Positions 1 to 8,548 are shown, counted from the first letter of the stretch. The stretch: 64,000 nucleotides of DNA from Micromonospora sp. BL4 (GCF_003667505.1 NZ_RCVJ01000117.1:1-64000), one strand, 5' to 3'. Made by a program: numbers and translations. Notes: generated from the sequence alone by a model not told the origin.

Positions 1-669
1 GTTCAGTCGTACCCGGCGGCACCCCAGGGGCGACCCGGGCCGTACGGCGACGCGCCCTACGGTGGCGGGCCGGAGACGCGCTACGGCGAGGCGGAGAGCC
101 CCTATGGTGGCGGGTCGTACCGGCCGGGCGGAGCCGTTCCGGCGTACGGCGGCGGAGAGCCGCCGTACCGGCCCGAGGACGGCCCGTACGGCGGAGATCC
201 CGCACCGGCTCCGGGTAAGCGCGGTCGAGGCCCGCTGATCGCGGTGCTGGCCGTCGTACTGCTGCTGGTGGCGGCCGGTGGCGGGGCGCTCTGGTTCCTC
301 AGCCGATCGGACGATCCCGCCCCGGTGACCGCGCCGACCGGCTCGGCCGTCGCCGAGGAGCCCAGCGCGGACGCTGTCGACCCGGCCGCGCCGGCACCGA
401 GCGCCGCGCCGGAGTCGTCGGCCGACCCGCGGTTCGTCAAGGTCGGCCAGTGCGTCCGCAACGATGGCGCGGCCGGCGGCAAGCCCAGACTGCTGATCAG
501 CGGCTGCGCCCCGAAGTCGTACGAGGTGCTGCGCCGGGTCGACGGCCCGACCAGCGGTGAGCGGGACGCCGAAGCCAAGTGCGCCAAGGTCGAGGGCTAC
601 ACCAACTGGTACTTCTTCGACAGTGAGCTGGACGGCCTCGACTTCGTCCTCTGCCTCAAGCAGCGCTGA
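1..669 (+). CDS. LppU-like one-pass membrane protein, 5' end outside window
   Basis: The frame is open from the first base, so the start lies upstream of the window. The visible 222 residues begin with about 75 residues rich in Tyr, Gly and Pro, likely disordered and cytoplasmic. A transmembrane helix of about 20 residues (LIAVLAVVLLLVAAGGGALW) follows, then an Ala/Pro/Asp spacer and a small C-terminal domain with several Cys. That domain resembles the end of the next gene: both have VGQCVRNDG/KGDCVVNDG, a YEVL/YQVL block and a closing DFVLCLK/DYVLCLK. The two genes therefore look like tandem paralogues, 23 bp apart. The plan fits the actinobacterial LppU/SCO3897-type proteins (family name from memory); no function is established. 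It is probably membrane-anchored with the Cys domain outside. Confidence 0.72.
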   Translation, partial: VQSYPAAPQGRPGPYGDAPYGGGPETRYGEAESPYGGGSYRPGGAVPAYGGGEPPYRPEDGPYGGDPAPAPGKRGRGPLIAVLAVVLLLVAAGGGALWFLSRSDDPAPVTAPTGSAVAEEPSADAVDPAAPAPSAAPESSADPRFVKVGQCVRNDGAAGGKPRLLISGCAPKSYEVLRRVDGPTSGERDAEAKCAKVEGYTNWYFFDSELDGLDFVLCLKQR

Positions 670-692
670 GTCCCACCCACCCTGGGGATGAC

Positions 693-1553
693 ATGACAAC
701 CTACGGACCATCGGGGGCCGGGCAGCCGGACGACCCGTACCAGCGCCCGGCGACCGGTTCCGACGGCCCGCCACCGGTCGACCCGACCCAGCAGCAGTGG
801 GGTCCACCGCCGGCCGACGCGGAGCCGCCGACCGCGCCCCTGTGGGGTCCGTCGCCGACCTCGGGCCCGGGTTACCCACCGCCCGGCGCCGACGCCGGCT
901 ACCCACCGCCCGGCGCCGGAGCCGGCTACCCGCCACCAAGCGCCGGAGCCGGCTACCCGCCGCCCAGCTCCGGGGCCGGCTACCCGCCACCCGGCGCCGG
1001 GCCCGGTTACCCGCCGCCGCCGGGCCCGTTCCCGCCGGCCGGTCCGACGCCGGGCCAGCCGGGCGCGCCGTGGGGACCGCCGGCGCCTGGCGGGTACGGA
1101 ATGCCGCCCGCCCCGCCGGCGCGCAAGACCGGCCGGAACGTCTTCCTGATCATCGCGCTGGTCGTGGTGCTGGTGCTCTGCCCGTGCCTCGGCCTGGCAG
1201 GTTGGGCGGTCTGGAAGGTCGTGGACGCCGACAGCAACGCCGCGCCCTCGCCCTCGGTGAGCGCGCCGGCCGCTCCGCCCGTCCTGCCCAGCGACGTGCC
1301 GACCTCGGCCGCGCCGAGCCCGAGCGAGGACGAGTTCGCCAAGGGTGACTGCGTGGTCAACGACGGCACCGAGGACGACGCGGAGTTGCGCAAGGTGCCG
1401 TGTGGGCCCAACACCTACCAGGTGTTGTTGCGGATTCCGGCGACGAGCGACGGGGACCGGTGCGAGACGCTCGCGCCGCAGGCCACCGCGAACTACGTGC
1501 ACGACAACTCGATCGACCTGTTCGACTACGTGCTCTGCCTGAAGAAGCGGTAG
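693..1553 (+). CDS. LppU-like membrane protein with GYPPPG repeats
   Basis: 286 residues, starting at an ATG a few bases after GGGGATGAC. Residues 1-145 are Pro/Gly/Tyr-rich and carry about six tandem GYPPPGAGA-like units, typical of flexible cytoplasmic tails. One transmembrane helix lies at about 150-172 (VFLIIALVVVLVLC onward). The last 75 residues are a Cys-containing domain paralogous to the upstream gene. A strong hairpin terminator follows within 20 bp of the stop, so the two paralogues probably end one operon. The family resembles LppU/SCO3897 (recall, not searched). The role is unknown; the extracytoplasmic domain may bind a ligand or partner, but nothing in the sequence identifies it. 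Confidence 0.75.
   Translation: MTTYGPSGAGQPDDPYQRPATGSDGPPPVDPTQQQWGPPPADAEPPTAPLWGPSPTSGPGYPPPGADAGYPPPGAGAGYPPPSAGAGYPPPSSGAGYPPPGAGPGYPPPPGPFPPAGPTPGQPGAPWGPPAPGGYGMPPAPPARKTGRNVFLIIALVVVLVLCPCLGLAGWAVWKVVDADSNAAPSPSVSAPAAPPVLPSDVPTSAAPSPSEDEFAKGDCVVNDGTEDDAELRKVPCGPNTYQVLLRIPATSDGDRCETLAPQATANYVHDNSIDLFDYVLCLKKR
876..1022 (+). repeat. Tandem repeat encoding GYPPPGAGA units
   Basis: About six imperfect 24-bp units of the form ggctacccaccgcccggcgc, each encoding GYPPP plus a short Gly/Ala/Ser linker, inside the second LppU-like gene. Such units are prone to slippage and vary in number between strains. Confidence 0.75.
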
Positions 1554-1570
1554 CCGGTAGCCGGTAGCCA

Positions 1571-1612
1571 AAACTAGGGCTGTCTAGCGTGGACGCTAGA
1601 CAGCCCTAGTTT
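1571..1612. terminator. Perfect 20-bp inverted repeat, bidirectional terminator
   Basis: The arms 1571-1590 and 1593-1612 are perfectly complementary with a 2-nt spacer (loop effectively 4 or more). The stem begins AAA and ends TTT, so both strands gain a short U run. It lies 17 bp after the stop of the LppU-like gene. The arms contain CTAG several times, a tetranucleotide that is rare in most bacteria. Confidence 0.8.
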
Positions 1613-1694
1613 GTTGTCGACGATCCCGACACGCCGGTAGCCCCATCTATCCATGTCTAGCCCCTCAGCTAGAGGGCCCGATACTGTGCGATGC

Positions 1695-2936
1695 GTGGAT
1701 CCGGTCCGCAACCCGTACGCACCGGGCGCCGGTCAGCGCCCGCCCGAACTCGCCGGGCGGGGGCGGGAGCTGGACGTCTTCGACATCGTGCTGGAGCGCA
1801 TCGCCCGAGGCCGGCCCGAGCGCAGCCTGATGCTCACCGGGCTGCGCGGCGTCGGCAAGACGGTCCTGCTCAACACCCTCCGGTCGCAGGCGATCAACCG
1901 GCTCTGGGGCAGCGGCAAGATCGAGGCGCGGCCGGATCAGTCCCTGCGCCGCCCGGTCGCCGCCGCGCTGCACATGGCGGTCCGGGAGCTGGCCCCCCGC
2001 CACCGCGCGCCGGACCGGATCGACGCCTTCCTCGGCGTCCTCAAGGCGTTCGCCCAGCGGTCCACCCCGACCGGTCGGGCCGGCGCGTCCACCAAACTGC
2101 GCGACCGGTGGCAGCCCGGCATCGACGTACCCGCGGCGAGCGGTCGGGCCGACTCCGGCGACATCGAGATCGACCTGGTGGAGCTGCTCAGCGACGCGGC
2201 CGCCGTGGCCAGCGACGTGGGCACCGGCATCGCCGTCTTCATCGACGAGATGCAGGACCTCGGCCCGGAGGACGTGTCGGCGCTCTGTGCCGCCTGCCAC
2301 GAGCTGTCCCAGCTCGGCGCGCCGCTGATCGTGGTCGGCGCCGGCCTGCCGCACCTGCCGGCCGTGCTCAGCGCCGCGAAGTCGTACTCCGAGCGGCTGT
2401 TCCGCTACCAGCGCATCGACCGGCTCGACCGGATCGCCGCCGACCAGGCACTCTGCGCGCCGGCCGAGCGCGAGGAGGTCGAGTACGAGCAGAAGGCGCT
2501 CGACCTTCTCTACGAGAAGTCCGGCGGTTACCCCTACTTCGTCCAGGCGTACGGGAAGGCGACCTGGGATCATGCTCCGCGCTCGCCGATCACCGCCGCG
2601 GACGTCCGGGTCGCCGCGCCCGAGGCGGAGGCCGAGCTGGCGGTCGGCTTCTTCGGCTCGCGGTTCGAGCGGGCGACCCCGGCCGAGCGCGAGTACATGC
2701 GGGCGATGGCCACGCTGTCCCTGGTGGAGGGCGAGTCGGGGAGCCCGGTCCGCGACGACATGGACGCCGCGGTGCCCACCGCGGAGATCGCCCGGGCTCT
2801 CGGGCGCAAGCCGGCCAGCCTGTCCCCGGCGCGTGACGCGCTGATCAAGAAGGGGCTGATCTACTCCGGTGAGCGGGGCACGGTGGCCTTCACCGTTCCG
2901 CACTTCGGCCGGTACCTGCGCACCCAGCCAGCCTGA
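1695..2936 (+). CDS. ORC/Cdc6-like AAA ATP-binding protein
   Basis: A soluble ATPase of about 413 residues. Walker A is GLRGVGKT at about residues 49-56 and Walker B is AVFIDEMQDL at about 180-189. A lid region follows, then a C-terminal winged-helix-like segment (EIARALGRKPASLSPARDAL) suited to DNA binding. This matches the actinobacterial ATPase family related to the ORC/Cdc6 and STAND ATPase_2 groups; substrate and process are not known. I chose the GTG at 1695 because it gives the familiar opening DPVRNPYAPGAG. An in-frame GTG at 1686 has better spacing from an AGAGGG at 1671-1676, and an ATG at 1653 is also open. It stands alone between a terminator and a convergent acetyltransferase. 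Confidence 0.8.
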   Translation: MDPVRNPYAPGAGQRPPELAGRGRELDVFDIVLERIARGRPERSLMLTGLRGVGKTVLLNTLRSQAINRLWGSGKIEARPDQSLRRPVAAALHMAVRELAPRHRAPDRIDAFLGVLKAFAQRSTPTGRAGASTKLRDRWQPGIDVPAASGRADSGDIEIDLVELLSDAAAVASDVGTGIAVFIDEMQDLGPEDVSALCAACHELSQLGAPLIVVGAGLPHLPAVLSAAKSYSERLFRYQRIDRLDRIAADQALCAPAEREEVEYEQKALDLLYEKSGGYPYFVQAYGKATWDHAPRSPITAADVRVAAPEAEAELAVGFFGSRFERATPAEREYMRAMATLSLVEGESGSPVRDDMDAAVPTAEIARALGRKPASLSPARDALIKKGLIYSGERGTVAFTVPHFGRYLRTQPA

Positions 2937-2960
2937 GGGCCTCGCCCTGATCCGGCGTGG

Positions 2961-3509
2961 TCAGACCTGGGACCAGGGCACCGGAAAGAGCACCTCGCCG
3001 GAAGGGGGAGGCCCCTCCTCACTGGTGGACGGCGGCAGCACCAGCGCCTGCCACGGCTCTCCGAGGCCGGCCCAGGGGCTGGTCAGGCCCAGCTCGCTGG
3101 CCGGACCGAACCCGAACCGGCGGTAGAAGGCCGGATCACCCAGGACGACGACCAACCGCTCGCCCAGCTCGGTGGCGGCGTCCAGAGCGGCCTGCACCAC
3201 CGCCGTGCCGTGCCCCAGCCGCTGCCGGTGCGGAGCGACCGCCACCGGGCCGAACGCCAGAGCGGGCGCGTCGCTGCCCTGCTCCGGTCGCACCCGCACC
3301 CGGGTCAGCAGCGCGTACCCGACCACCTCGCCGCCGTACTCGGCGACCATGGCCAGCTCCGGCAACCAGGCGTCGGTGCCGCGCAGCTCGCCGACGAGGC
3401 TCACCTCCGGTGGCGTCGCCACGTCGGGCCGGGCGAACGCGGCGGCCAGCACCCGACGCACCGGGCCGATGTCGGCCGGGTCCTCAGGTCGTAGCCGCAG
3501 CGTGGTCAC
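2961..3509 (-). CDS. GNAT family N-acetyltransferase
   Basis: 182 residues with a GTG start. The acetyl-CoA-binding signature is visible as FGPVAVAPHRQRLGHGTAVV (Q/R-x-x-G-x-G/A loop), followed by a helix and the segment VVLGDPAFYRRFGFGPASE, typical of the YhbS-like (COG3153) GNAT subgroup. It should transfer an acetyl group from acetyl-CoA to an amine; the substrate cannot be read from sequence. It is convergent with the upstream ATPase (25 bp between stops) and divergent from the DoxX-like gene. Confidence 0.85.
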   Translation of the reverse strand: MTTLRLRPEDPADIGPVRRVLAAAFARPDVATPPEVSLVGELRGTDAWLPELAMVAEYGGEVVGYALLTRVRVRPEQGSDAPALAFGPVAVAPHRQRLGHGTAVVQAALDAATELGERLVVVLGDPAFYRRFGFGPASELGLTSPWAGLGEPWQALVLPPSTSEEGPPPSGEVLFPVPWSQV

Positions 3510-3643
3510 CCGCGCGACGTTACCCGTGGCGGACGGTCCATCAGCGATGGTCGCTCGAATCGGCGTGGCGCAGGTGGACTACCACCGATCCGGATCCGGC
3601 GGTTGCCGGGGTAGCAAACGTCGTGACGGGGTATGACTGATCC

Positions 3644-4189
3644 ATGACGCCCGTACGCTCCCTCGCCCGCGCCATGCTGAGCGGCATTTTCGTGGTCAGC
3701 GGGTACCGCAACTTCCGCAACCCGGACCGGCTGGCGGTGGCGGCCAAGCCGGTGACCGACAAGGTCGCGCCGATGCTGCAGAAGGCGCATCCGAACTTCC
3801 CCACCGACGCCAAGACGCTGATCCGGCTCAACGCCGCGGTGCAGGTCAGCGCCGGGCTGATGCTGGCCACCGGGCGGTTCAGCCGACCCGCCGCGCTGGT
3901 TCTCGCCGGCACGCTGGTGCCGGTGACCATCGCCGGGCATCCCTTCTGGAACAACGACGACCCGGTGGCCCGGAACAACAACCAGGTTCACGCCCTGAAG
4001 AACCTCGGCCTCTTCGGCGGCCTGCTGCTCGCCGCGACCGACACCGGTGGCAAGCCGGGTCTGCGGTGGCGGACGGGGCATCGCATCGGCCACTCTCGAC
4101 GTTCCATGCAGCGCGCCGTCCGCACGGCCCGGCGGGAGGCCCGGATCGCCGTCCGGTCCGCCGCAACCGCGCGCCGACTTCCGGGCTGA
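3644..4189 (+). CDS. DoxX family membrane protein
   Basis: 181 residues with about four hydrophobic helices and the DoxX-type layout: an N-terminal SGIFVVSGYRNFRNP segment, then AAVQVSAGLMLATG, AALVLAGTLVPVTIAGHPFW and NLGLFGGLLLAA. The final 45 residues are Arg-rich and probably cytoplasmic. DoxX-like proteins are small inner-membrane proteins linked in mycobacteria to thiol and oxidative-stress complexes; the specific partner here is unknown. It is divergently transcribed from the acetyltransferase, with a 134-bp shared upstream region. Confidence 0.8.
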   Translation: MTPVRSLARAMLSGIFVVSGYRNFRNPDRLAVAAKPVTDKVAPMLQKAHPNFPTDAKTLIRLNAAVQVSAGLMLATGRFSRPAALVLAGTLVPVTIAGHPFWNNDDPVARNNNQVHALKNLGLFGGLLLAATDTGGKPGLRWRTGHRIGHSRRSMQRAVRTARREARIAVRSAATARRLPG

Positions 4190-4332
4190 CCTGCTTCGAT
4201 CCGTCTCTGCCTCGCCTCCACCCCCCGCTAAGGCCACGAATTACCTGAACCGCCCGGTAGGCGTTAACGCGGTGGAAATGTCAAAAACATGTGTGGGATC
4301 GGACACGGTCGCATAACGCGGGAGGCACTGAC

Positions 4333-5850
4333 GTGAGGCGCCGTTCTAGGCTCCGTGCAGGACCTGGACGGGTAGGACGATCTTGGTACGGGGGTGGCCA
4401 CGCCATGCCGACGACTGTCGGTAGACGGGCGGACCGCCTCGCCCAAATCCAACGCGTCACGCGTGGGATCGATCGCGCGATGGTCGTACGGGGTGCCGTC
4501 GTGGCCGCCGTCGCCTACGCCGCCTGGGTCGCCATCGGCGCGTTCGGGCGGCCGTACAACTTCTTCGACATGAAGATCTACCACGGCGCGGTGGTGTGGT
4601 GGGCGAGCGGTCACGAGCTCTACGAGTTCATCGCGCCCGACACAACTCTCGGCTTCACCTACCCGCCGTTCGCCGGGCTGGTCATGCTGCCGATGGCGCA
4701 GTTGTCGGTCGGCGCCGCCGGGATGGTCAACGCCCTGGCCAGCATCGCCGCGCTGGCGCTGGTGCTGGCGGGGCTGCTCCGCCCCATCGTGGACCGGCTG
4801 GGCTGGCCGCTGTGGTTCACCGTGGCCCTGGCGGTACCGCTCGCGGTGGCCATCGAGCCGGTCCGGGAGACCCTCGGCTACGGCCAGGTCAACGTCCTGC
4901 TGTTCGCGCTGATCATGGCCGACCTGATCGGGCTGCGGTGGCGCTCCCGCCGGGGCACCCACTATGCGGCGACCGACGGCCCTCTGCTGCGCTTCATCTA
5001 CGGCGGCGCCTGGGCCGGCGCGGGCATCGGCCTGGCCACCGCGGTGAAGCTCACCCCGGCGCTGTTCATCGGCTACCTGCTGATCACCCGCCAGTGGCGG
5101 GTGGCGGCCACCGCGATCGGCACCACGATCGGTGTGACGGTGGGAAGCTTCGCGATCGTCGGCGACGAGTCCCGGGCCTACTTCGGCAGCGTGCTCTGGC
5201 AGACCGAGCGGGTCGGTGCGGCGGACATGACGCCCAACCAGTCGCTCGCCGGCCTGCTGGCCCGGCTGTACGACTCGATCGAGACCCCCGGTCTGCTCTG
5301 GCTCTCCTTCTCGGTGCTGATCCTGGCTCTGGGCCTGTCCCGGGCGGCCAGTTCGCGCGCCGACGGTGACGAGCTGACCGCGTTCACGCTGGTCGGTCTG
5401 ACCACCAATGTGATCAGTCCGATCTCCTGGACGCATCACCTGGTCTGGGTGATCCCGGCGATCATCGTGCTCGCCGACGCGGCGGTGCGCCGCCGGGAGG
5501 CGAGCCGGGGGTTGGCCGGGCGAGGTGGTCAGGGCCCGGCGCTGGGCGGCCTGCCCGGGGTCAACGGACTTCGCCCGCCGATCTGGTATCCGACGTTGAC
5601 CGGGCTCCGGCACGGCGTCGCCGCGATCGGGCTCTACCTGCTGTTCCTGATCTCCCCGATCTGGCCGTACGAGCACCAGCTGCCCGAGATGTCGCACTAC
5701 CAGGACGGTCTGTTCGGCGCGCTGATGGAGAACTCGCTCGCGCTGGCGCTGATCGTGCTGGTCGCCGCGCTGCCCTGGCGCCCGGGCGCCGAGCCGGCGT
5801 TCTACGGCGATCGGCTCGCGCGGGCCGTGCTGGTCAACGGCCGACGCTGA
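4333..5850 (+). CDS. GT-C (GT87-type) polyprenol-phosphate mannosyltransferase-like membrane protein
   Basis: About 505 residues with roughly 10-12 transmembrane helices. The first extracytoplasmic loop has the acidic NFFDMKIYHGAVVWW pattern of GT-C enzymes, followed by a YPPFAG segment common in GT87 mannosyltransferases. These enzymes use a polyprenol-phosphate sugar donor on the outer face of the membrane, for example in making PIM or lipomannan glycolipids; the acceptor here is unknown. The start is set at GTG 4333 because GGGAGG lies 7 nt upstream (4320-4325); an upstream in-frame ATG at 4291 lacks such a site. The stop is 4 bp from the convergent moaE stop, and no terminator is visible there. 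Confidence 0.78.
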   Translation: MRRRSRLRAGPGRVGRSWYGGGHAMPTTVGRRADRLAQIQRVTRGIDRAMVVRGAVVAAVAYAAWVAIGAFGRPYNFFDMKIYHGAVVWWASGHELYEFIAPDTTLGFTYPPFAGLVMLPMAQLSVGAAGMVNALASIAALALVLAGLLRPIVDRLGWPLWFTVALAVPLAVAIEPVRETLGYGQVNVLLFALIMADLIGLRWRSRRGTHYAATDGPLLRFIYGGAWAGAGIGLATAVKLTPALFIGYLLITRQWRVAATAIGTTIGVTVGSFAIVGDESRAYFGSVLWQTERVGAADMTPNQSLAGLLARLYDSIETPGLLWLSFSVLILALGLSRAASSRADGDELTAFTLVGLTTNVISPISWTHHLVWVIPAIIVLADAAVRRREASRGLAGRGGQGPALGGLPGVNGLRPPIWYPTLTGLRHGVAAIGLYLLFLISPIWPYEHQLPEMSHYQDGLFGALMENSLALALIVLVAALPWRPGAEPAFYGDRLARAVLVNGRR

Positions 5851-5854
5851 GCGC

Positions 5855-6283
5855 TCAGGGGCAGTTGACCCATTCCTCGGTGCCGTCCCCGAAGACCTGC
5901 CGTTTCCAGATCGGCAGTCGCGCCTTGACCTCGTCCACGAGGCGGGCGCACGCCGCGAAGGCCGCCGCGCGGTGCGCGGTGCTCACGGCGGCGACCAGCG
6001 CCACGTCACCGATCTCCAGCGGACCGACCCGGTGCGAGACGGCCACCGCGTAGACGTCGGGCTCGGCCGCGATCTCGGCGGCCACCTCCCGTAGCACCTG
6101 CTCGGCGCTCGGGTGCCCCTCGTACTCCAGGCTCACCACCGGGCGCCCGTGGTCGTGGTCGCGGACCACACCCTGGAAGGAGACCACCGCGCCGGCCCGC
6201 CGGTCGGCGACCGCCGCCTCGTGCGCGGCCAGATCCAGCGGCTGGTCGGTGACCTCGCCGAAGGTGAGCGCCGGCGCCGTCAC
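5855..6283 (-). CDS. moaE: Molybdopterin synthase large subunit MoaE
   Basis: 142 residues. MoaE joins with sulfur-carrying MoaD to convert precursor Z (cPMP) to molybdopterin. Visible family features are GAVVSFQGVVRDHDHGR, LEYEGHPSAE, the loop VSHRVGPLEIGDVALV and the conserved end LPIWKRQVFGDG, with the Lys residues of the active site. The GTG start overlaps the moeA stop by 4 bp (GTGA), so translation is coupled. No moaD or moaA lies in the window, so those subunits must be encoded elsewhere. Confidence 0.93.
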   Translation of the reverse strand: MTAPALTFGEVTDQPLDLAAHEAAVADRRAGAVVSFQGVVRDHDHGRPVVSLEYEGHPSAEQVLREVAAEIAAEPDVYAVAVSHRVGPLEIGDVALVAAVSTAHRAAAFAACARLVDEVKARLPIWKRQVFGDGTEEWVNCP

Positions 6284-7536
6284 GACGAACGCTCCCCGGG
6301 CAGCAGCGGCAGTGGCACGATCGGCACCCGGTCGCCGGCGGCGCCGTTGGTGCCCGGCCGGATGATCGCGAACCCGTCCGCACCGGCCAGGCCACGCAGC
6401 ATCGCCGAGCCGACGTGCCGCACCGGGGACGCGGTGCCGGCGGCCCGGTCCAGCCGGACCAGAGCCAGGTGGGTGTGGTCGCCACGGCCGGGCACCGCCT
6501 CGGCCAGTGTGGCCTGCGGCAGCACCGGCATCGGGCGGCCCTGGAGGCCGGCGAGCAGCGGGGCGACCAGCGACACCAGTGCGACGATCGCGGACTGCGG
6601 GTTGCCCGGCAGCCCGGCGACGAACCGGACCCGCCCGTCGGCGCCGGCCAGCCGGGCCAGCAGCATCGGGAAGCCGGGCCGGACCGCCACCGTGTTGACC
6701 ACGTAGTCGGCGCCGAGCGCATCGAGCGCCGGGTGCAGGTGATCGACCGGGCCGTGCATCGTGCCGCCCGTGGTGCAGACCAGGTCGGCGGTGTCCAGCG
6801 CCGCGCGCAGGGCCGCCACGTGTGCGGGCAGCGTGTCGGCCACGGGGCCGACCACGTCGGACGGACGGATCTGGCAGCCGTACCGGCGCAGCCACGCGGG
6901 CACCGCCGGCCCCAGCGCGTCCCGGACGCGGCCGGCCGCCGGTGGACCCGCGGTGAGCAACTCGTCACCGAAGACAAGGAGCGCGGCGCGCGGCGCCCGC
7001 CGGACCCGAAGGGTGTCGTGCCCGCAGGACGCCGCCAGGCCGATCACCGCCGGGTCGACCGGCGTGCCGACCGGCAGCAGCTCCTCATCGGCGTACGCCT
7101 CCTCGCCCGGTTGCCGCCACTCCGGCGTCTGGCGGGGCGTGCCGCTGACCAGGCCGCCGGTGGTGGTGGACTCCTCGACACGCAGCACGGCGGTCGCGCC
7201 GTCGGGCACCATGGCGCCGGTCGCGATCTCGACGGTGGTGCCGTCCTCGGTGAGCGGCTCGGGGGTGTTGCCGGCCAGCACCCGGCCGACGACGCGCCAG
7301 GGCCCGGCGCCGCGCACCGCCCAGCCGTCCACGCTGGAGGTGGGGAAGGCGGGCAGGTCGGTGCGGGCGGTCAACGGCTCGGCCAGGGTCAGCCCGTCGG
7401 TGTCGATCAGCGGCCGGGAGAGGGTGGGAAGCGCGGCGGCCAGGCCGACCGCGTAGACGCGGGAGCGCGCCTCTTCCCAACCGGCCGGTGGGGGCGCGGC
7501 GACCCGGTCCGCGGTTGGTGCGGTTTCCGTGCTCAC
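6280..7536 (-). CDS. moeA: Molybdopterin molybdotransferase MoeA-like
   Basis: 418 residues. MoeA inserts molybdate into adenylylated molybdopterin. Recognisable parts are SSVDGWAVRG near the N-terminus, the central MoCF-binding domain with LLVFGDELLTAG and CTTGGTMHGPVDHL, and GLPGNPQSA before the C-terminal barrel. Two motifs are atypical: the usual GxxxDxN is read here as GRVRDAL, and the SGGxSxGxxD loop is TTGGTMHGPVDH. It may therefore be a divergent MoeA/Glp paralogue. It sits in the moaC-moaB-moeA-moaE run, 53 bp after moaB, and overlaps moaE by 4 bp. Confidence 0.85.
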   Translation of the reverse strand: MSTETAPTADRVAAPPPAGWEEARSRVYAVGLAAALPTLSRPLIDTDGLTLAEPLTARTDLPAFPTSSVDGWAVRGAGPWRVVGRVLAGNTPEPLTEDGTTVEIATGAMVPDGATAVLRVEESTTTGGLVSGTPRQTPEWRQPGEEAYADEELLPVGTPVDPAVIGLAASCGHDTLRVRRAPRAALLVFGDELLTAGPPAAGRVRDALGPAVPAWLRRYGCQIRPSDVVGPVADTLPAHVAALRAALDTADLVCTTGGTMHGPVDHLHPALDALGADYVVNTVAVRPGFPMLLARLAGADGRVRFVAGLPGNPQSAIVALVSLVAPLLAGLQGRPMPVLPQATLAEAVPGRGDHTHLALVRLDRAAGTASPVRHVGSAMLRGLAGADGFAIIRPGTNGAAGDRVPIVPLPLLPGERSS

Positions 7537-7589
7537 CGACCGAGCCTATCGGGACGGACCGACACCCGCCGGGCCTGGGCGCGGACCGG

Positions 7590-8060
7590 TCAGTGGTCTC
7601 CGCCGCGAAGTTGGTCGACGGTGTGCGCGAGGATCGGCCCGAGCACGGCCAACCCGTCCCGGGCGCCGCCGGTCGAGCCGGGCAGGTTGACCACCAGCAT
7701 CCGGCCGGCCACCCCGGCCAGCCCTCGGGACAGCACCGACGTGGGCACGCGGTCGCGACTGTGCGCGCGGATCGCCTCGGCGATGCCGGGGATCTCGTAA
7801 TCCAGCAGGCCGCGGGTCACGTCCGGCGTCCGGTCCGACGGGGTGACCCCGGTGCCACCGCTGGTCAACACCACGTCGACGCCATCGGCGAGAGCGTCCC
7901 GCAGGGCCACGCCGACGGGCTCGCCGTCCGGCACCACCACCGGCTCGTCGACCTGGCAGCCCAGCTCGAGCAGGCCGGCGGCGAGCAGCGGGCCACTGGT
8001 GTCGGCGTAGACGCCGGCCGCGGCCCGGTTCGACGCGACGATCACCCGGGCCCGGATCAC
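7590..8060 (-). CDS. moaB: MoaB/Mog molybdopterin-binding protein (adenylyltransferase)
   Basis: 156 residues of the MoCF-binding fold. MoaB/MogA adenylylates molybdopterin before metal insertion. The hallmark VVLTSGGTGVTPSDRTPD is present, together with VASNRAAAGVYADTSG at the N-terminus and VVNLPGSTGGARDGL near the end. The GTG start at 8060 overlaps the moaC stop by 4 bp, so the two are translationally coupled. MoaB and Mog cannot be separated firmly by eye. Confidence 0.9.
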   Translation of the reverse strand: MIRARVIVASNRAAAGVYADTSGPLLAAGLLELGCQVDEPVVVPDGEPVGVALRDALADGVDVVLTSGGTGVTPSDRTPDVTRGLLDYEIPGIAEAIRAHSRDRVPTSVLSRGLAGVAGRMLVVNLPGSTGGARDGLAVLGPILAHTVDQLRGGDH

Positions 8061-8548
8061 GGTCGGTCCTCCGGCCGGACCCACTCGCCGGTCTTGCCGC
8101 CCTCCTTGCGCAGCACCCGGACCGCCTCCACCGAGGCCGCCGGGTCGACCGCCTTCACCATGTCGACCAGGGCGAGACCGGCGACCGCGACCGCGGTGAG
8201 TGCCTCCATCTCCACCCCCGTCCGGTCGGCGGTGCGGGCGGTGGCGGTGATCTCCACGGTGTCGGCCGTGAGCCGCAGGTCGACGGTGACGCCGTGCAGG
8301 GCGATCGGGTGGCAGAGCGGGATCAGCTCCGGCGTGCGCTTGGCGCCCATGATTCCGGCCAGCCGACCGACCGCCAGCGCGTCACCCTTGGGCAGGCCGT
8401 CGCGGTGCAGGAGGTCGATGACCTCGGGTGTGGTCCGCAGACGGCCCGTCGCGACGGCCAGCCGGCCGGTCACCGGCTTGGCGGAGACGTCGACCATGCG
8501 GGCCGCGCCGGCGCGGTCGACGTGGCTGAGCTGCGCGTGTTCGGTCAC
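8057..8548 (-). CDS. moaC: Cyclic pyranopterin monophosphate synthase MoaC
   Basis: 163 residues. MoaC completes conversion of the MoaA product into cyclic pyranopterin monophosphate. Family signatures are HVDRAGAARMVDVSAKP at the N-terminus, KGDALAVGRLAGIMGAKRT, LIPLCHPIALHGV, and GVEMEALTAVAVAGLALVDM with the catalytic KAVD that follows. The GTG at 8548 is chosen because it gives the normal N-terminus; the frame stays open far upstream but that part has no family similarity. It is first in the minus-strand moaC-moaB-moeA-moaE operon, so the promoter should lie just above 8548, where A/T-richer sequence occurs (8600-8640). Confidence 0.94.
   Translation of the reverse strand: MTEHAQLSHVDRAGAARMVDVSAKPVTGRLAVATGRLRTTPEVIDLLHRDGLPKGDALAVGRLAGIMGAKRTPELIPLCHPIALHGVTVDLRLTADTVEITATARTADRTGVEMEALTAVAVAGLALVDMVKAVDPAASVEAVRVLRKEGGKTGEWVRPEDRP

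Noticed and set aside
4264..5697. Long open frame antisense to the GT-C mannosyltransferase gene
   Set aside because: It encodes Arg/Gly/Gln/Asp-rich text without motifs, as expected for shadows in very high-GC DNA; the same is true of other long antisense frames (for example opposite the moeA, GGDEF-EAL, cca and murJ genes).
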